43,295 bases of DNA from Planctomycetaceae bacterium (lineage in GTDB: Bacteria > Planctomycetota > Planctomycetia > Pirellulales > Pirellulaceae), in assembly GCA_002724245.1 (NCBI GenBank), contig PBOG01000144.1, forward strand, positions 1 through 43,295. The letters run 5' to 3'. The notes below the pieces were generated by a model that worked only from the letters and a program-made list of their open reading frames with translations, was not told where the DNA came from and ran no database searches. This document shows positions 34,445 through 42,298 of this stretch, piece by piece (within the stretch, counting starts at the first letter, position 1; every line of letters begins with the position of its first letter). Both the position numbers and the translations under genes were made by a program.

Positions 34445-35461
34445 CTACGTGGCTGAGACGGCCGCCACCTGGCCCGCGTGACCCGCCTGGCCGAAAGCCA
34501 CCATCCGATCGACGCAGACTTGTTTCATCGCGGCCCGCGCCGGTTTGAGGTAGTCACGGGGGTCAAACTTGTCCGGGCTCTCCATCAAGACCTTACGGAT
34601 CGCCCCGGTGATCGCCAGCCGATTGTCCGTGTCCACGTTGATCTTCCGCACCCCATGCTGGATACCGCGTTGGATCTCCGCCACCGGGACACCCCAGGTT
34701 TGCTTGATAGCACCTCCGTACTGGTTGATGATGTCCTGCAATTCCTGAGGCACCGATGAACTGCCATGCATTACCAGGTGCGTATTCGGCAAGCGCTGAT
34801 GGATCTGTTCGATGCGGTCCATCGCCAACACATCGCCATCGGGCTGTCGCGTGAACTTGTAGGCGCCGTGACTGGTACCGATGGCCACCGCCAGCGCATC
34901 GACGCCGGTGGCGTCAACAAACTGGGCCGCTTCCTCCGGATCGGTCAATAACTGGTCATGCGAGAGCACGCCTTCGGCACCGTGACCGTCCTCCTTGTCG
35001 CCTTGACCGGTCTCCAGCGACCCCAGGCAACCCAATTCACCTTCCACCGAAACACCCCGGGCATGGGCCAGGTCAACCACTTCACGGGTAACCTGCGCAT
35101 TGTATTCAAAGCTGGCCGGAGTCTTGCCATCAGCCTCCAGTGATCCGTCCATCATCACCGATGTAAAGCCGTTGTCCATCGCGCTGACGCAGGTCGCGGG
35201 GCTGTTGCCATGGTCCTGGTGCATCACCACTGGAATCTGCGGGTACAGCTCGACAGCAGCCAGCATCAGGTGCCGCAAGTAGGCGTCCTGGGAGTAAGCC
35301 CGCGCCCCGCGCGAAGCTTGCACGATCACAGGAGATTCCGTCTCTTCGGCCGCCTCCATGATGGACTGAATTTGCTCCATGTTGTTCACGTTAAAGGCGG
35401 CCACGCCGTAGTTGTTCTCCGCCGCATGATCCAGTACGACTCGTAGCGGAACCAATGTCAT
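34445..35461 (-). CDS. fba: Class II fructose-bisphosphate aldolase
   Basis: The enzyme splits or forms fructose 1,6-bisphosphate using a zinc ion. The 338-aa protein shows the class II signatures: MHQDHGNSP with Asp83 and metal-binding His84, [21 protein letters not shown] with a zinc histidine, MHGSSSVP, and [11 protein letters not shown] with the phosphate-binding and Schiff-region Asn/Asp. The pattern is that of the tagatose/fructose-bisphosphate aldolase group with the longer form. The ATG at 35461 has GAGGAGA about 9 nt upstream; the frame continues to 35551 with a non-conserved, basic/Cys-containing extension, which I reject. The SelA-like gene follows by 90 bp and may share its transcript. 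Confidence 0.95.
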   Translation of the reverse strand: MTLVPLRVVLDHAAENNYGVAAFNVNNMEQIQSIMEAAEETESPVIVQASRGARAYSQDAYLRHLMLAAVELYPQIPVVMHQDHGNSPATCVSAMDNGFTSVMMDGSLEADGKTPASFEYNAQVTREVVDLAHARGVSVEGELGCLGSLETGQGDKEDGHGAEGVLSHDQLLTDPEEAAQFVDATGVDALAVAIGTSHGAYKFTRQPDGDVLAMDRIEQIHQRLPNTHLVMHGSSSVPQELQDIINQYGGAIKQTWGVPVAEIQRGIQHGVRKINVDTDNRLAITGAIRKVLMESPDKFDPRDYLKPARAAMKQVCVDRMVAFGQAGHAGQVAAVSAT

Positions 35462-35640
35462 CAGACCATCTCCTCTGTGCTGGCATCTCTCGTCCACTAC
35501 CACGCGACCCCGGCAACCGGCAGCGGGAATCATCACTTCCCGGCTGGGCACAAGCCGAGCCTGCTGTAGTAGCGCGCACCGGGAAACATCCCCGGATGAC
35601 GAACAGCCTTCACCTTAGCGGACATCGGTCAAACACTGGA

Positions 35641-35649
35641 GGGGGGGGG
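35641..35649. repeat. Nine-base G homopolymer
   Basis: An uninterrupted run of nine G lies in the gap between fba and the lipoprotein gene, about 180 bp before the start of fba. Such runs are slippage-prone. It lies outside any coding frame, so any effect would be on transcription. Confidence 0.85.
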
Positions 35650-35700
35650 ATCCCACGCAATTCCCGGGAGCCGGGCCACCATGCACCGCAACGGGTCGCT

Positions 35701-36597
35701 TCATTCCGGGTGGCTGACCAGCGGTTCGACGATTTGTCGCTCACGAAAGACGCCGTCTAGCTGCGTTTGCGCCAGCCTGATCAGTAGCAGATTGCGTTTT
35801 TTTCCGTCGATCAGCGTGCGTGTAAAGAAGTGGTGCCCCAACTCCTCACCGGACCCGTCACAGCTGACCAGCAGCGTCTGGCCGGGGCCCAGAGTGGCCG
35901 ACATCACCAGATCACGCAACACCTCCCGCTCCTGTTCACTGAGCCACTGCCAGCGCCCCTGCACGTGGTCACCACGCCAGCGCGGTCGCGCTGAACCATG
36001 CTGGATTTCCGGCGTCAATTCGATCCGCACAGCACCGTCGGGTTGCAAGTAACCGCGAATCGCCAGCAGGCCACGGGCCTGCTGCAGACTCAGCTGACGG
36101 GGAGGTTCTTCGTGCAGCTCCAACTGGAGCTCGGGCAGCGGGTCGCCTGGCATGACAATTTCGCGCCGCTGCTCATGCCGCAGTTGCATCCGTCTTTGCC
36201 GATGGACCAGGTTCTCAAACGGCACCACGGCGGAACCGGCCGGCACGTCCATCGACTGGCGGCTGCGCTGGTAAAGCGCGACCAGCGCCTCGGGAGGCCG
36301 CGCGCCAACCAGGCCGCAGCGCAGTCCGTGCAGCGCCAATTGACGCCGGCGGGCAGTCGGGATGATTTGCTCATCCGCCTGCTGCCACAACTCCTGCTCC
36401 AAGTCAGCTGCAGCGGGATCGATACTGACAAAGACGATTTCCACCACGACAGCACCAGGTGCCATCAGCGGCAGCGGCAGCTGATCGGGGGCGGCCGAGT
36501 CAGGCTGACGCAAGACGCAGCCGGCACAGACCAGACCCCACAGGACCGGCAGCAAAACGCGTGAGCGGGAACAGAAAGACCGGGAACAGGCAGACAT
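35701..36597 (-). CDS. Putative lipoprotein of unknown function
   Basis: I do not recognise this 298-aa protein. From the ATG at 36597, which has AGAGG upstream, it opens with a basic n-region and a hydrophobic stretch ending in LVCAGC, a possible though imperfect lipobox (Cys at -3). The mature part starts with VVEIVFVSIDPAAADLEQELWQQADEQ and is followed by charged helical segments, then a beta-rich end with TLLVSCDGSGEELG and LLLIRLAQTQLDG. The upstream start at 36642 adds 15 unlikely residues. It is on the same strand as fba but about 240 bp upstream of it. An envelope or assembly role is possible, but nothing shows it. Confidence 0.7.
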   Translation of the reverse strand: MSACSRSFCSRSRVLLPVLWGLVCAGCVLRQPDSAAPDQLPLPLMAPGAVVVEIVFVSIDPAAADLEQELWQQADEQIIPTARRRQLALHGLRCGLVGARPPEALVALYQRSRQSMDVPAGSAVVPFENLVHRQRRMQLRHEQRREIVMPGDPLPELQLELHEEPPRQLSLQQARGLLAIRGYLQPDGAVRIELTPEIQHGSARPRWRGDHVQGRWQWLSEQEREVLRDLVMSATLGPGQTLLVSCDGSGEELGHHFFTRTLIDGKKRNLLLIRLAQTQLDGVFRERQIVEPLVSHPE

Positions 36598-36887
36598 AGA
36601 TCCTCTCACCCGCTCCGCCAAGGACGGAGACAGGACCGACAACGAAACCGTGCGGACAGGACTGGTTCCCAGTGCGGGCCACTCGGGTAGCTTTCCAGTG
36701 CGGGCCTGGCGGCTACCACAGGGGGCTATAGTCGACCAGCCGCCGCAGCGTCAATGCGAACTTGCTTCGCTTGCGGTGCCCCACGCAGGCGGTCATACTT
36801 GCTCGGACTTCCCCAGAGAGGGCATGGCGGTGACGTCACCACAGGCGGTGGTTCCCTTTTTCACACCGGTTTCTCGGAGACTTCGCG

Positions 36888-39866
36888 ATGCGTTTGGCTC
36901 GCACATTGCTAGCACTTTTCCTGTTGGGCACCGGTCCCGCTGGTTTACCAGCGCAGCAGCCGCAGGCCCGTCAGCTCACCGGCCGCAAATGGATCGACAT
37001 GGAGTACGGTCCCTACATGACCCACTCCTTCCAGGCCAGTGTTCCGGAAGGCAACATCGCCTACAAGGGCATCCGCATCCAGCTGGGCGAAGAGGGAGAA
37101 GCGGTCCTGTTCGACAGCGACCTGTTACGTTTCGCGGCGGGTTGGACGCGCAGTCAGCTGGATTGGCGGAGCGTGGTCTACGACGGATCCCACGGCACAC
37201 ACCCACGGGTGCTGGGCGCTCCATTGTTCTCCAATCCACGGATTCCCGGCTGGGCACAAGACGAGTCGTTTGCCGATCCGCGCAGTTTGCCCTATGGACC
37301 CCTGCCGCGGAAATGGGCGCACTACAAAGGACTCTACCTGAACGGTGACCAGGTCATTCTCCAGTACACTGTGGCCGGGACCGAGATCCGCGAAACCCCT
37401 TCACTGGAATCCCGGCCCACACCTGCCGGACCAACCCGGGTCCTGGTTCGCACGCTCGAAATTGGCAAATCCACCGGCGACCTACTCCTGCAGGTCTGCA
37501 GTGACGCCGCGGGCGGCGCCACGCTGATCTCCGCCAACACACTCCAACCGGCGACCAACGACCCCCAAGGCCTGGCCGCCTTCGGTCTCCAGGCACCCGC
37601 GCCGGCCGCCGCAAACGCCGACGCACGTTTGCGGCAAGGACTGCAGGCACACTGGAAATTCAATGAACCCACAGGCCCCCTGGCGCAGAACACCCAGGGA
37701 AAACAATTCGTCGGTACGCTCCAGGGCGCCCGCCGTGCGGACGGACAGCAAGCCAGCGGACTCTCCTTTGACGGCAAAGCGTTCGTCTCAATCGCGGATT
37801 CCCCGGCCATCGATCTGGGCACTGCAGATTTCAGCGTCACCGCCTGGATCAAGACGCGCGGTGCTGGCACGATCTTGGCGCGCGGCCCCGCCCAAGGCAA
37901 ATGGCAACCCAAAGGAAAGACGTTTTTTGTCCGCGAGGGGCGGGTGTGTTATGACGTCGGTTGGTTGGGCGTGGTCGAGTCCAAACGCCGCGTCAACGAT
38001 GGGCGCTGGCATCATGTGGCCGTCACTTACGGTCACCGCGACGGGTTGACCCAGCTCTACATCGATGGCCAGCCGGACAACCGCCGACCGCTCAAATCGC
38101 CCGACGATCCGGCGCACGTGGTCCGGATCGGTTACACGGCAACCGACTTTGTGCCCCCCTTCTCTGGCCTGCTGGATGAAATCCGGTTGTACCGTCGCGC
38201 CCTACCAGGAGCGGAAGTCGCCTTCCTCGCCGGTCGCGCCGTGGCGCCACCGCAGGTGACCGCGGTCGCCTGCCGGCACGCTCCAGACACCGTACGTCTG
38301 GAACTCCGCGACGCCGAGCATATCCGCTTGCGGATCCCGGCAGCGGCGACACCGACCCGCTTCAAAGTGCTCTTGTGGAATGGCGATCGGACGCAACTGG
38401 GCGACTTTGCCGAGCTCGCCAAGACGACTCCGGCACCAACCCCGCTGGCTAACCGACTGCGAGGTGGCCAGAGCCGTTTTCCCGAACGGGTGACGACTCA
38501 GGGCGTCCTGGGAAAAGGCGACCAGCCGTTTCTCACCGATACCCTCACCTTGCCCGATGACAATCCCTGGCGCAGCTGGATGCGCCTGGGAGGATTCGAT
38601 TTCTTCGCCGACGCGCGGCGAGCAGCAGTCTGCACCTGGAATGGCGATGTGTGGCTAGTAGAGGGCATCGAAGGAGATCTGTCCAAACTGACGTGGCAAC
38701 GGATCGCGACAGGCCTCTTTCAGCCGCTGGGACTTCGGATCGTCGACGAACAGATCTACGTCTGTTGCCGCGATCAGATTACCCGGCTGCACGACTTCAA
38801 CGGGGATGGTGAAACCGACTACTACGAAAGTTTTAACAACGACCACCAGGTGACCGAGCACTTCCACGAATTCGCCATGGACCTGCAGACCGACGAACAG
38901 GGCAACTTCTACTACGCCAAATCGGCGCGGCACGCGCTAGACTCGGTCGTCCCGCACCATGGTACCCTGATCAAGGTTTCCGCCGACGGCAGCCACTCGG
39001 AAATCGTCTGCAACGGATTTCGGGCCGCCAACGGCGTTGGCATCGGCCCCCAGGGAGAGCTGATCACCAGCGACCAGGAAGGGCACTGGACACCCGCCAA
39101 TCGCATTAATCTGGTGAAACCGGGCGGTTTCTACGGCAACATGTACTCCTTTCATCGCGGCGACCGGCCCCAGACGTACGAACCGCCGCTGGTCTGGCTG
39201 CCCAAGAACGTCGACCGTTCACCGGCCGCCCAGCTGTGGGTCACAGGCTCAGGCTGGTCCCCGCTGCAAGGCCGCATCTTGTCGACTTCATACGGCACCG
39301 GCCAGATGTGGCTGGTACTCCGTCAGCAGGTGGGCAACGTGCAACAAGGGGGTGTCGTTCGCTTGCCGCTGCAATTTCCCACGGGTGTGATGCGCGGCCG
39401 TTTTCATCCCGACAATGGCCAGCTGTACGTCTGCGGGCTGGTCGGCTGGAGCAGCAACACCGCCACTGCGGGGGGGTTTTTCCGGGTCCGCTACACCGAC
39501 CGGCCGCTGCACATGCCGGTCGCCATGCATGTCGGAGAATCCACCATTCAGCTCCAGTTCAGTGAACCACTGGACCGGGCCGCCGCAGAAGACATCGACA
39601 ACTACAACGTCGAACAGTGGAACTACCGCTGGACTGCCAATTACGGCTCACCCCACTTCAGCGTGGCCAACCCCAAACGACGCGGCCAGGACGAGGTGGA
39701 AGTCCTGGAAGCCGTGCTATCGGCCGACGGCAAATCGCTGTCGCTGGAAATCGAAGACCTGCAGCCTGTCATGCAGATGCAGATCGGTTACACGCTCAAG
39801 TCGGCCGCCGGCCGCGCCTTCCGTGACAACCTCTGGCTGACCATCAACCAGCTAGGAGAAGATTGA
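36888..39866 (+). CDS. DUF6797/LamG/propeller exported protein
   Basis: The 992-aa protein has a signal peptide (ARTLLALFLLGTGPAGLPA). It then shows a DUF6797-like N-terminal module (RKWIDMEYGPYMTHSF, IAYKGIRIQLGE, WAHYKGLYLNGDQVILQYTV), a LamG/concanavalin-like jelly roll at about 255-440 (LQAHWKFNEPTGP, FSVTAWIKTRGAGTILARG, WHHVAVTYGHRDGLTQLYIDGQ, GLLDEIRLYRRAL), and a C-terminal sugar-dehydrogenase-like beta-propeller (LGLRIVDEQIYVCCRDQITRL, VGIGPQGELITSDQEGHW, GGFYGNMYSFH). In planctomycetes such proteins often end in a cytochrome c domain; no CxxCH is present here. It may bind or degrade polysaccharide, with an unknown substrate. The ATG follows ACTTCGCG. Confidence 0.85.
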   Translation: MRLARTLLALFLLGTGPAGLPAQQPQARQLTGRKWIDMEYGPYMTHSFQASVPEGNIAYKGIRIQLGEEGEAVLFDSDLLRFAAGWTRSQLDWRSVVYDGSHGTHPRVLGAPLFSNPRIPGWAQDESFADPRSLPYGPLPRKWAHYKGLYLNGDQVILQYTVAGTEIRETPSLESRPTPAGPTRVLVRTLEIGKSTGDLLLQVCSDAAGGATLISANTLQPATNDPQGLAAFGLQAPAPAAANADARLRQGLQAHWKFNEPTGPLAQNTQGKQFVGTLQGARRADGQQASGLSFDGKAFVSIADSPAIDLGTADFSVTAWIKTRGAGTILARGPAQGKWQPKGKTFFVREGRVCYDVGWLGVVESKRRVNDGRWHHVAVTYGHRDGLTQLYIDGQPDNRRPLKSPDDPAHVVRIGYTATDFVPPFSGLLDEIRLYRRALPGAEVAFLAGRAVAPPQVTAVACRHAPDTVRLELRDAEHIRLRIPAAATPTRFKVLLWNGDRTQLGDFAELAKTTPAPTPLANRLRGGQSRFPERVTTQGVLGKGDQPFLTDTLTLPDDNPWRSWMRLGGFDFFADARRAAVCTWNGDVWLVEGIEGDLSKLTWQRIATGLFQPLGLRIVDEQIYVCCRDQITRLHDFNGDGETDYYESFNNDHQVTEHFHEFAMDLQTDEQGNFYYAKSARHALDSVVPHHGTLIKVSADGSHSEIVCNGFRAANGVGIGPQGELITSDQEGHWTPANRINLVKPGGFYGNMYSFHRGDRPQTYEPPLVWLPKNVDRSPAAQLWVTGSGWSPLQGRILSTSYGTGQMWLVLRQQVGNVQQGGVVRLPLQFPTGVMRGRFHPDNGQLYVCGLVGWSSNTATAGGFFRVRYTDRPLHMPVAMHVGESTIQLQFSEPLDRAAAEDIDNYNVEQWNYRWTANYGSPHFSVANPKRRGQDEVEVLEAVLSADGKSLSLEIEDLQPVMQMQIGYTLKSAAGRAFRDNLWLTINQLGED

Positions 39867-39882
39867 CCGCCCGCCGGGTCAA
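39863..39882. terminator. Hairpin spanning both stop codons of convergent genes
   Basis: TTGACC (39863-39868) and GGTCAA (39877-39882) form a perfect 6-bp stem with an 8-nt GC-rich loop. It overlaps the TGA of the DUF6797 gene and the stop codon of the convergent PqaA-like gene, so both transcripts would contain it. No U-tract follows. It could be a weak bidirectional terminator or a 3'-end stabiliser. Confidence 0.4.
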
Positions 39883-41258
39883 GGCGTCTGGGACGCGTCC
39901 TGCTGCGCCGCCACGATCTCGACATTGGTGGAAAAAAAGCTGGGTACCGCGTCGCCGTTGTAAAGGGCTTCACCAAACAGCGCCAGGTAGCCCTCGGCGG
40001 GGCGGGGTCGCTGGTACCGGTACGCATCCCCTGTGCGCTGCAGCGTGACCGACCGAAAGCGGGCTTCACGGAAATCGCGGGTGGGGGAGGTGGCCACCCA
40101 GGCCTGGACCTGGTCCGGCCGGATATCCGAACGCAGCTCCAGCTGCACCCCGCGGGCATCCGGCTCCAGCTTCCAGGTCAACTGCGGCAGTGGCTGCCCG
40201 TCGACCGCGTGCCGATGCAGGGCGCGCAGACTGCCAAACACGCGCCCCAGATCCTTCAGCCCATGGCGGTTATTGGGGACGTAGAGGATGTACTTCGGCC
40301 CCTGCAAATCCTGCCAGTAGAGGTTGAGGGCATCCAGTGGCCAGTAATGGTCATTGGTCCCGATGATGATCAACTTCGGCTGCTTCAGCCGCTGGCGATA
40401 ACTGTACGGGTCGACGATACTCCGCAGCGCTTTGCCGGCGGGGCTCTCCAGCTGGGCGATCAGGTTGCGGTCGCTGTAGTCCGAAATCTTGTAGGACAGC
40501 TTGCCCCAGGCGCGGCGCTGGTGCTCCATCTGGGGGCTCATGTTAAGCACGTCGATGACCATCGGCGCCAGCGCGGTCACGCGGCGATCGACGGCCGCCG
40601 TCAGCCAGGTCGTCCAGCCGCGTTTGGAGGCACCCGTCACCGTGAAGGACTTTAACGACAACGACCATTCCTGGCCGCAGAATTCCTCGGTCGCGTCCAT
40701 CCCGCGGACCGCACTTTTCACCATCGGCAACAACAGCGGCCACTGCGGGTCACCCGTTTTGAGGAACTGCTCGAATGTGTAGGAAATCGCCTGGTCTTCA
40801 AACTGACCGTCAAAGATTGGTTGATGGGGCACCTGCAGCAGCACGGCCACCGGCGTTTTCAACGTTTCCGCCAAATTCGCAAACAGGGTCGCATCGTCCG
40901 GCAGCCGTTCGTCCGCCGCAGCGGGCTGGGCGTACTCGTCTTTCCAGCTGCCGCCCACGATACAGAGCATGGCATGGGACGCGGTGGCCGGCATGGTGGA
41001 CGGTTTGACCAGGAACAACTGGTGCTTCCAGGCGATATCGCGCCAGGTCTGTGAATGCAGTGTCAACTCGACGTATTCGCTGCGCGACACCTGGCCACGG
41101 CGACGCACCTGCCAGGCATAGCTGGCATCCGGCTGTGCCACGTAACGGGCCAGTGGTCCGGCCGGAGGCGGCGGCTCGGCCGCCGCAGCAATTCCGCGCT
41201 CGACGCACAGCCACACCAGGAACAACCACATCAGGTCTTGCCAACGGATACCTTGCAC
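39879..41258 (-). CDS. PhoPQ-activated pathogenicity-related protein (PqaA-like)
   Basis: This protein belongs to the PhoPQ-activated pathogenicity-related family, an alpha/beta-hydrolase-like group named after Salmonella PqaA. Typical signatures are AWQVRRRGQVSRSEYVELTLHSQTW, FLVKPS, the nucleophile elbow VTGASKRGWTTW, LAPMVIDVLNMSPQMEHQ, LIIIGTNDHYWPLDA with the acid, and PNNRHGLKDLG with the histidine. From a GTG at 41258 the length is 459 aa, and the N-terminus contains a signal-like hydrophobic stretch (MWLFLVWLCVERGIAAAAEP). Other possible starts are ATG 41231 and ATG 41339, and the frame stays open further into the glycosyltransferase gene. Related proteins are abundant in planctomycetes, with unknown substrates. 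It converges with the DUF6797 gene at a 12-bp gap. Confidence 0.88.
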   Translation of the reverse strand: MQGIRWQDLMWLFLVWLCVERGIAAAAEPPPPAGPLARYVAQPDASYAWQVRRRGQVSRSEYVELTLHSQTWRDIAWKHQLFLVKPSTMPATASHAMLCIVGGSWKDEYAQPAAADERLPDDATLFANLAETLKTPVAVLLQVPHQPIFDGQFEDQAISYTFEQFLKTGDPQWPLLLPMVKSAVRGMDATEEFCGQEWSLSLKSFTVTGASKRGWTTWLTAAVDRRVTALAPMVIDVLNMSPQMEHQRRAWGKLSYKISDYSDRNLIAQLESPAGKALRSIVDPYSYRQRLKQPKLIIIGTNDHYWPLDALNLYWQDLQGPKYILYVPNNRHGLKDLGRVFGSLRALHRHAVDGQPLPQLTWKLEPDARGVQLELRSDIRPDQVQAWVATSPTRDFREARFRSVTLQRTGDAYRYQRPRPAEGYLALFGEALYNGDAVPSFFSTNVEIVAAQQDASQTP

Positions 41259-41403
41259 AGCCCAGATCCCCTGTTCAATGCGCGCCCACAGAGAATGAAT
41301 CAGTGCTGGCCCCGCGGGCAGGCAGGCCGACAGCACCATCCAGACAACACCCTGATTGTACGATCCGCCGCCCGGTTTCGATAGAAAACCGCGCTGATAA
41401 AGA

Positions 41404-42123
41404 TCACCGCTCAAGGCGGGTCGGTGGCACAGCCGGCCGATCGTGGCGGGGGTAAAACTGGGCCAGCCGCGCCGGCGAGACGCCCAGACGAAAAGCGGCC
41501 AACAGCAGCCAGTTACGCAGGGTCTGGCGAACCAGGCCTGCCTGTTGCCAGCGTCGCGCATCGACCTCGAGCGGTCCGGGCAGAAATGCCAAACGGCCCT
41601 GCCGCCGCAACGCACGCATCAATACCACATCCTCCATCAATGGAACCGGCGCGAAGCCCCCCACCGCATCAAACACGCTGCGGCGGACAAACAGGCCCTG
41701 GTCACCGTACGGCATCCCCAGCCAGCGGGCCCGCCACCCGTTCCCCCACTCCAACAGGCGAAAGCGGGCACCCCGAGCGGAGATCGCCTGGCGGAAGGAA
41801 CCACCAACCGTGGTCGGATCTTGCAGGGCCTCACAAATCTGGGCCAGCCCCGTCTCCGGCAGGCAGTTGTCCGCATGCAAAAAGAGCAGGACATCACCCG
41901 TAGCCACCGCGGCACCCGCGTTCTGCTGGTGCGCTCGGCCGGCGGCCGCCGTCACCAGGCGGCACTGCAGCGCTGCGGCAATCCGGGGCGTCTCGTCCTG
42001 GCTGCCCCCATCCGCCACGATGACCTCGGTCGCGGTCGCCTGCCAGGCACTGGCAATGGCTCGGCCCAGGACGGCCTGTTCGTTGATCGCGGGAATGACG
42101 ACACTGACGTTCACAACAGGCAT
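41404..42123 (-). CDS. Family 2 glycosyltransferase, TIGR04283-type
   Basis: The 239-aa protein is a GT-A fold glycosyltransferase. It opens VVNVSVVIPAINEQAVL, then shows DGGSQDETP, the nucleotide-metal segment LLFLHADNCLPE (HAD in place of DxD), GRAHQQNAGA, and the acceptor region MPYGDQGLFVRRSVFDAVGG with PLMEDVVLMRAL. These match the TIGR04283 family, first linked to arsenosugar synthesis in some bacteria. No arsenic genes are nearby, so the acceptor is unknown. The frame extends upstream to 42468, but the ATG at 42123 starts exactly at the family N-terminus. It lies upstream of the PqaA-like gene on the same strand and diverges from the dockerin gene. Confidence 0.9.
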   Translation of the reverse strand: MPVVNVSVVIPAINEQAVLGRAIASAWQATATEVIVADGGSQDETPRIAAALQCRLVTAAAGRAHQQNAGAAVATGDVLLFLHADNCLPETGLAQICEALQDPTTVGGSFRQAISARGARFRLLEWGNGWRARWLGMPYGDQGLFVRRSVFDAVGGFAPVPLMEDVVLMRALRRQGRLAFLPGPLEVDARRWQQAGLVRQTLRNWLLLAAFRLGVSPARLAQFYPRHDRPAVPPTRLER

Positions 42124-42208
42124 GCTACGGCACTCGGCCAGCGCTCCGCGACCCCCTCCATCGAGGGGCACACAAGCCGATACCCGCCCCAGAAAAACCG
42201 AGGAAAAC

Positions 42209-42237
42209 TTGCCCTGTTCGTCGATGTATTTTATGAT
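42209..42237 (+). promoter_or_regulatory. Sigma-70-type promoter of the dockerin gene
   Basis: TTGCCC (42209-42214) and TATGAT (42232-42237) are spaced by exactly 17 bp, matching five of six bases of the -10 consensus and four of six of the -35. They point toward the dockerin-type gene, whose start codon is at 42299, giving a leader of about 55 nt. This is the best promoter-like pair I found. No experimental data support it. Confidence 0.5.
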
Positions 42238-42298
42238 CAGCGGTGACTCTCTATTTTGTGTGACAGCTCTCGTCATTCGCAACGGAAGGAAGTCTGCT

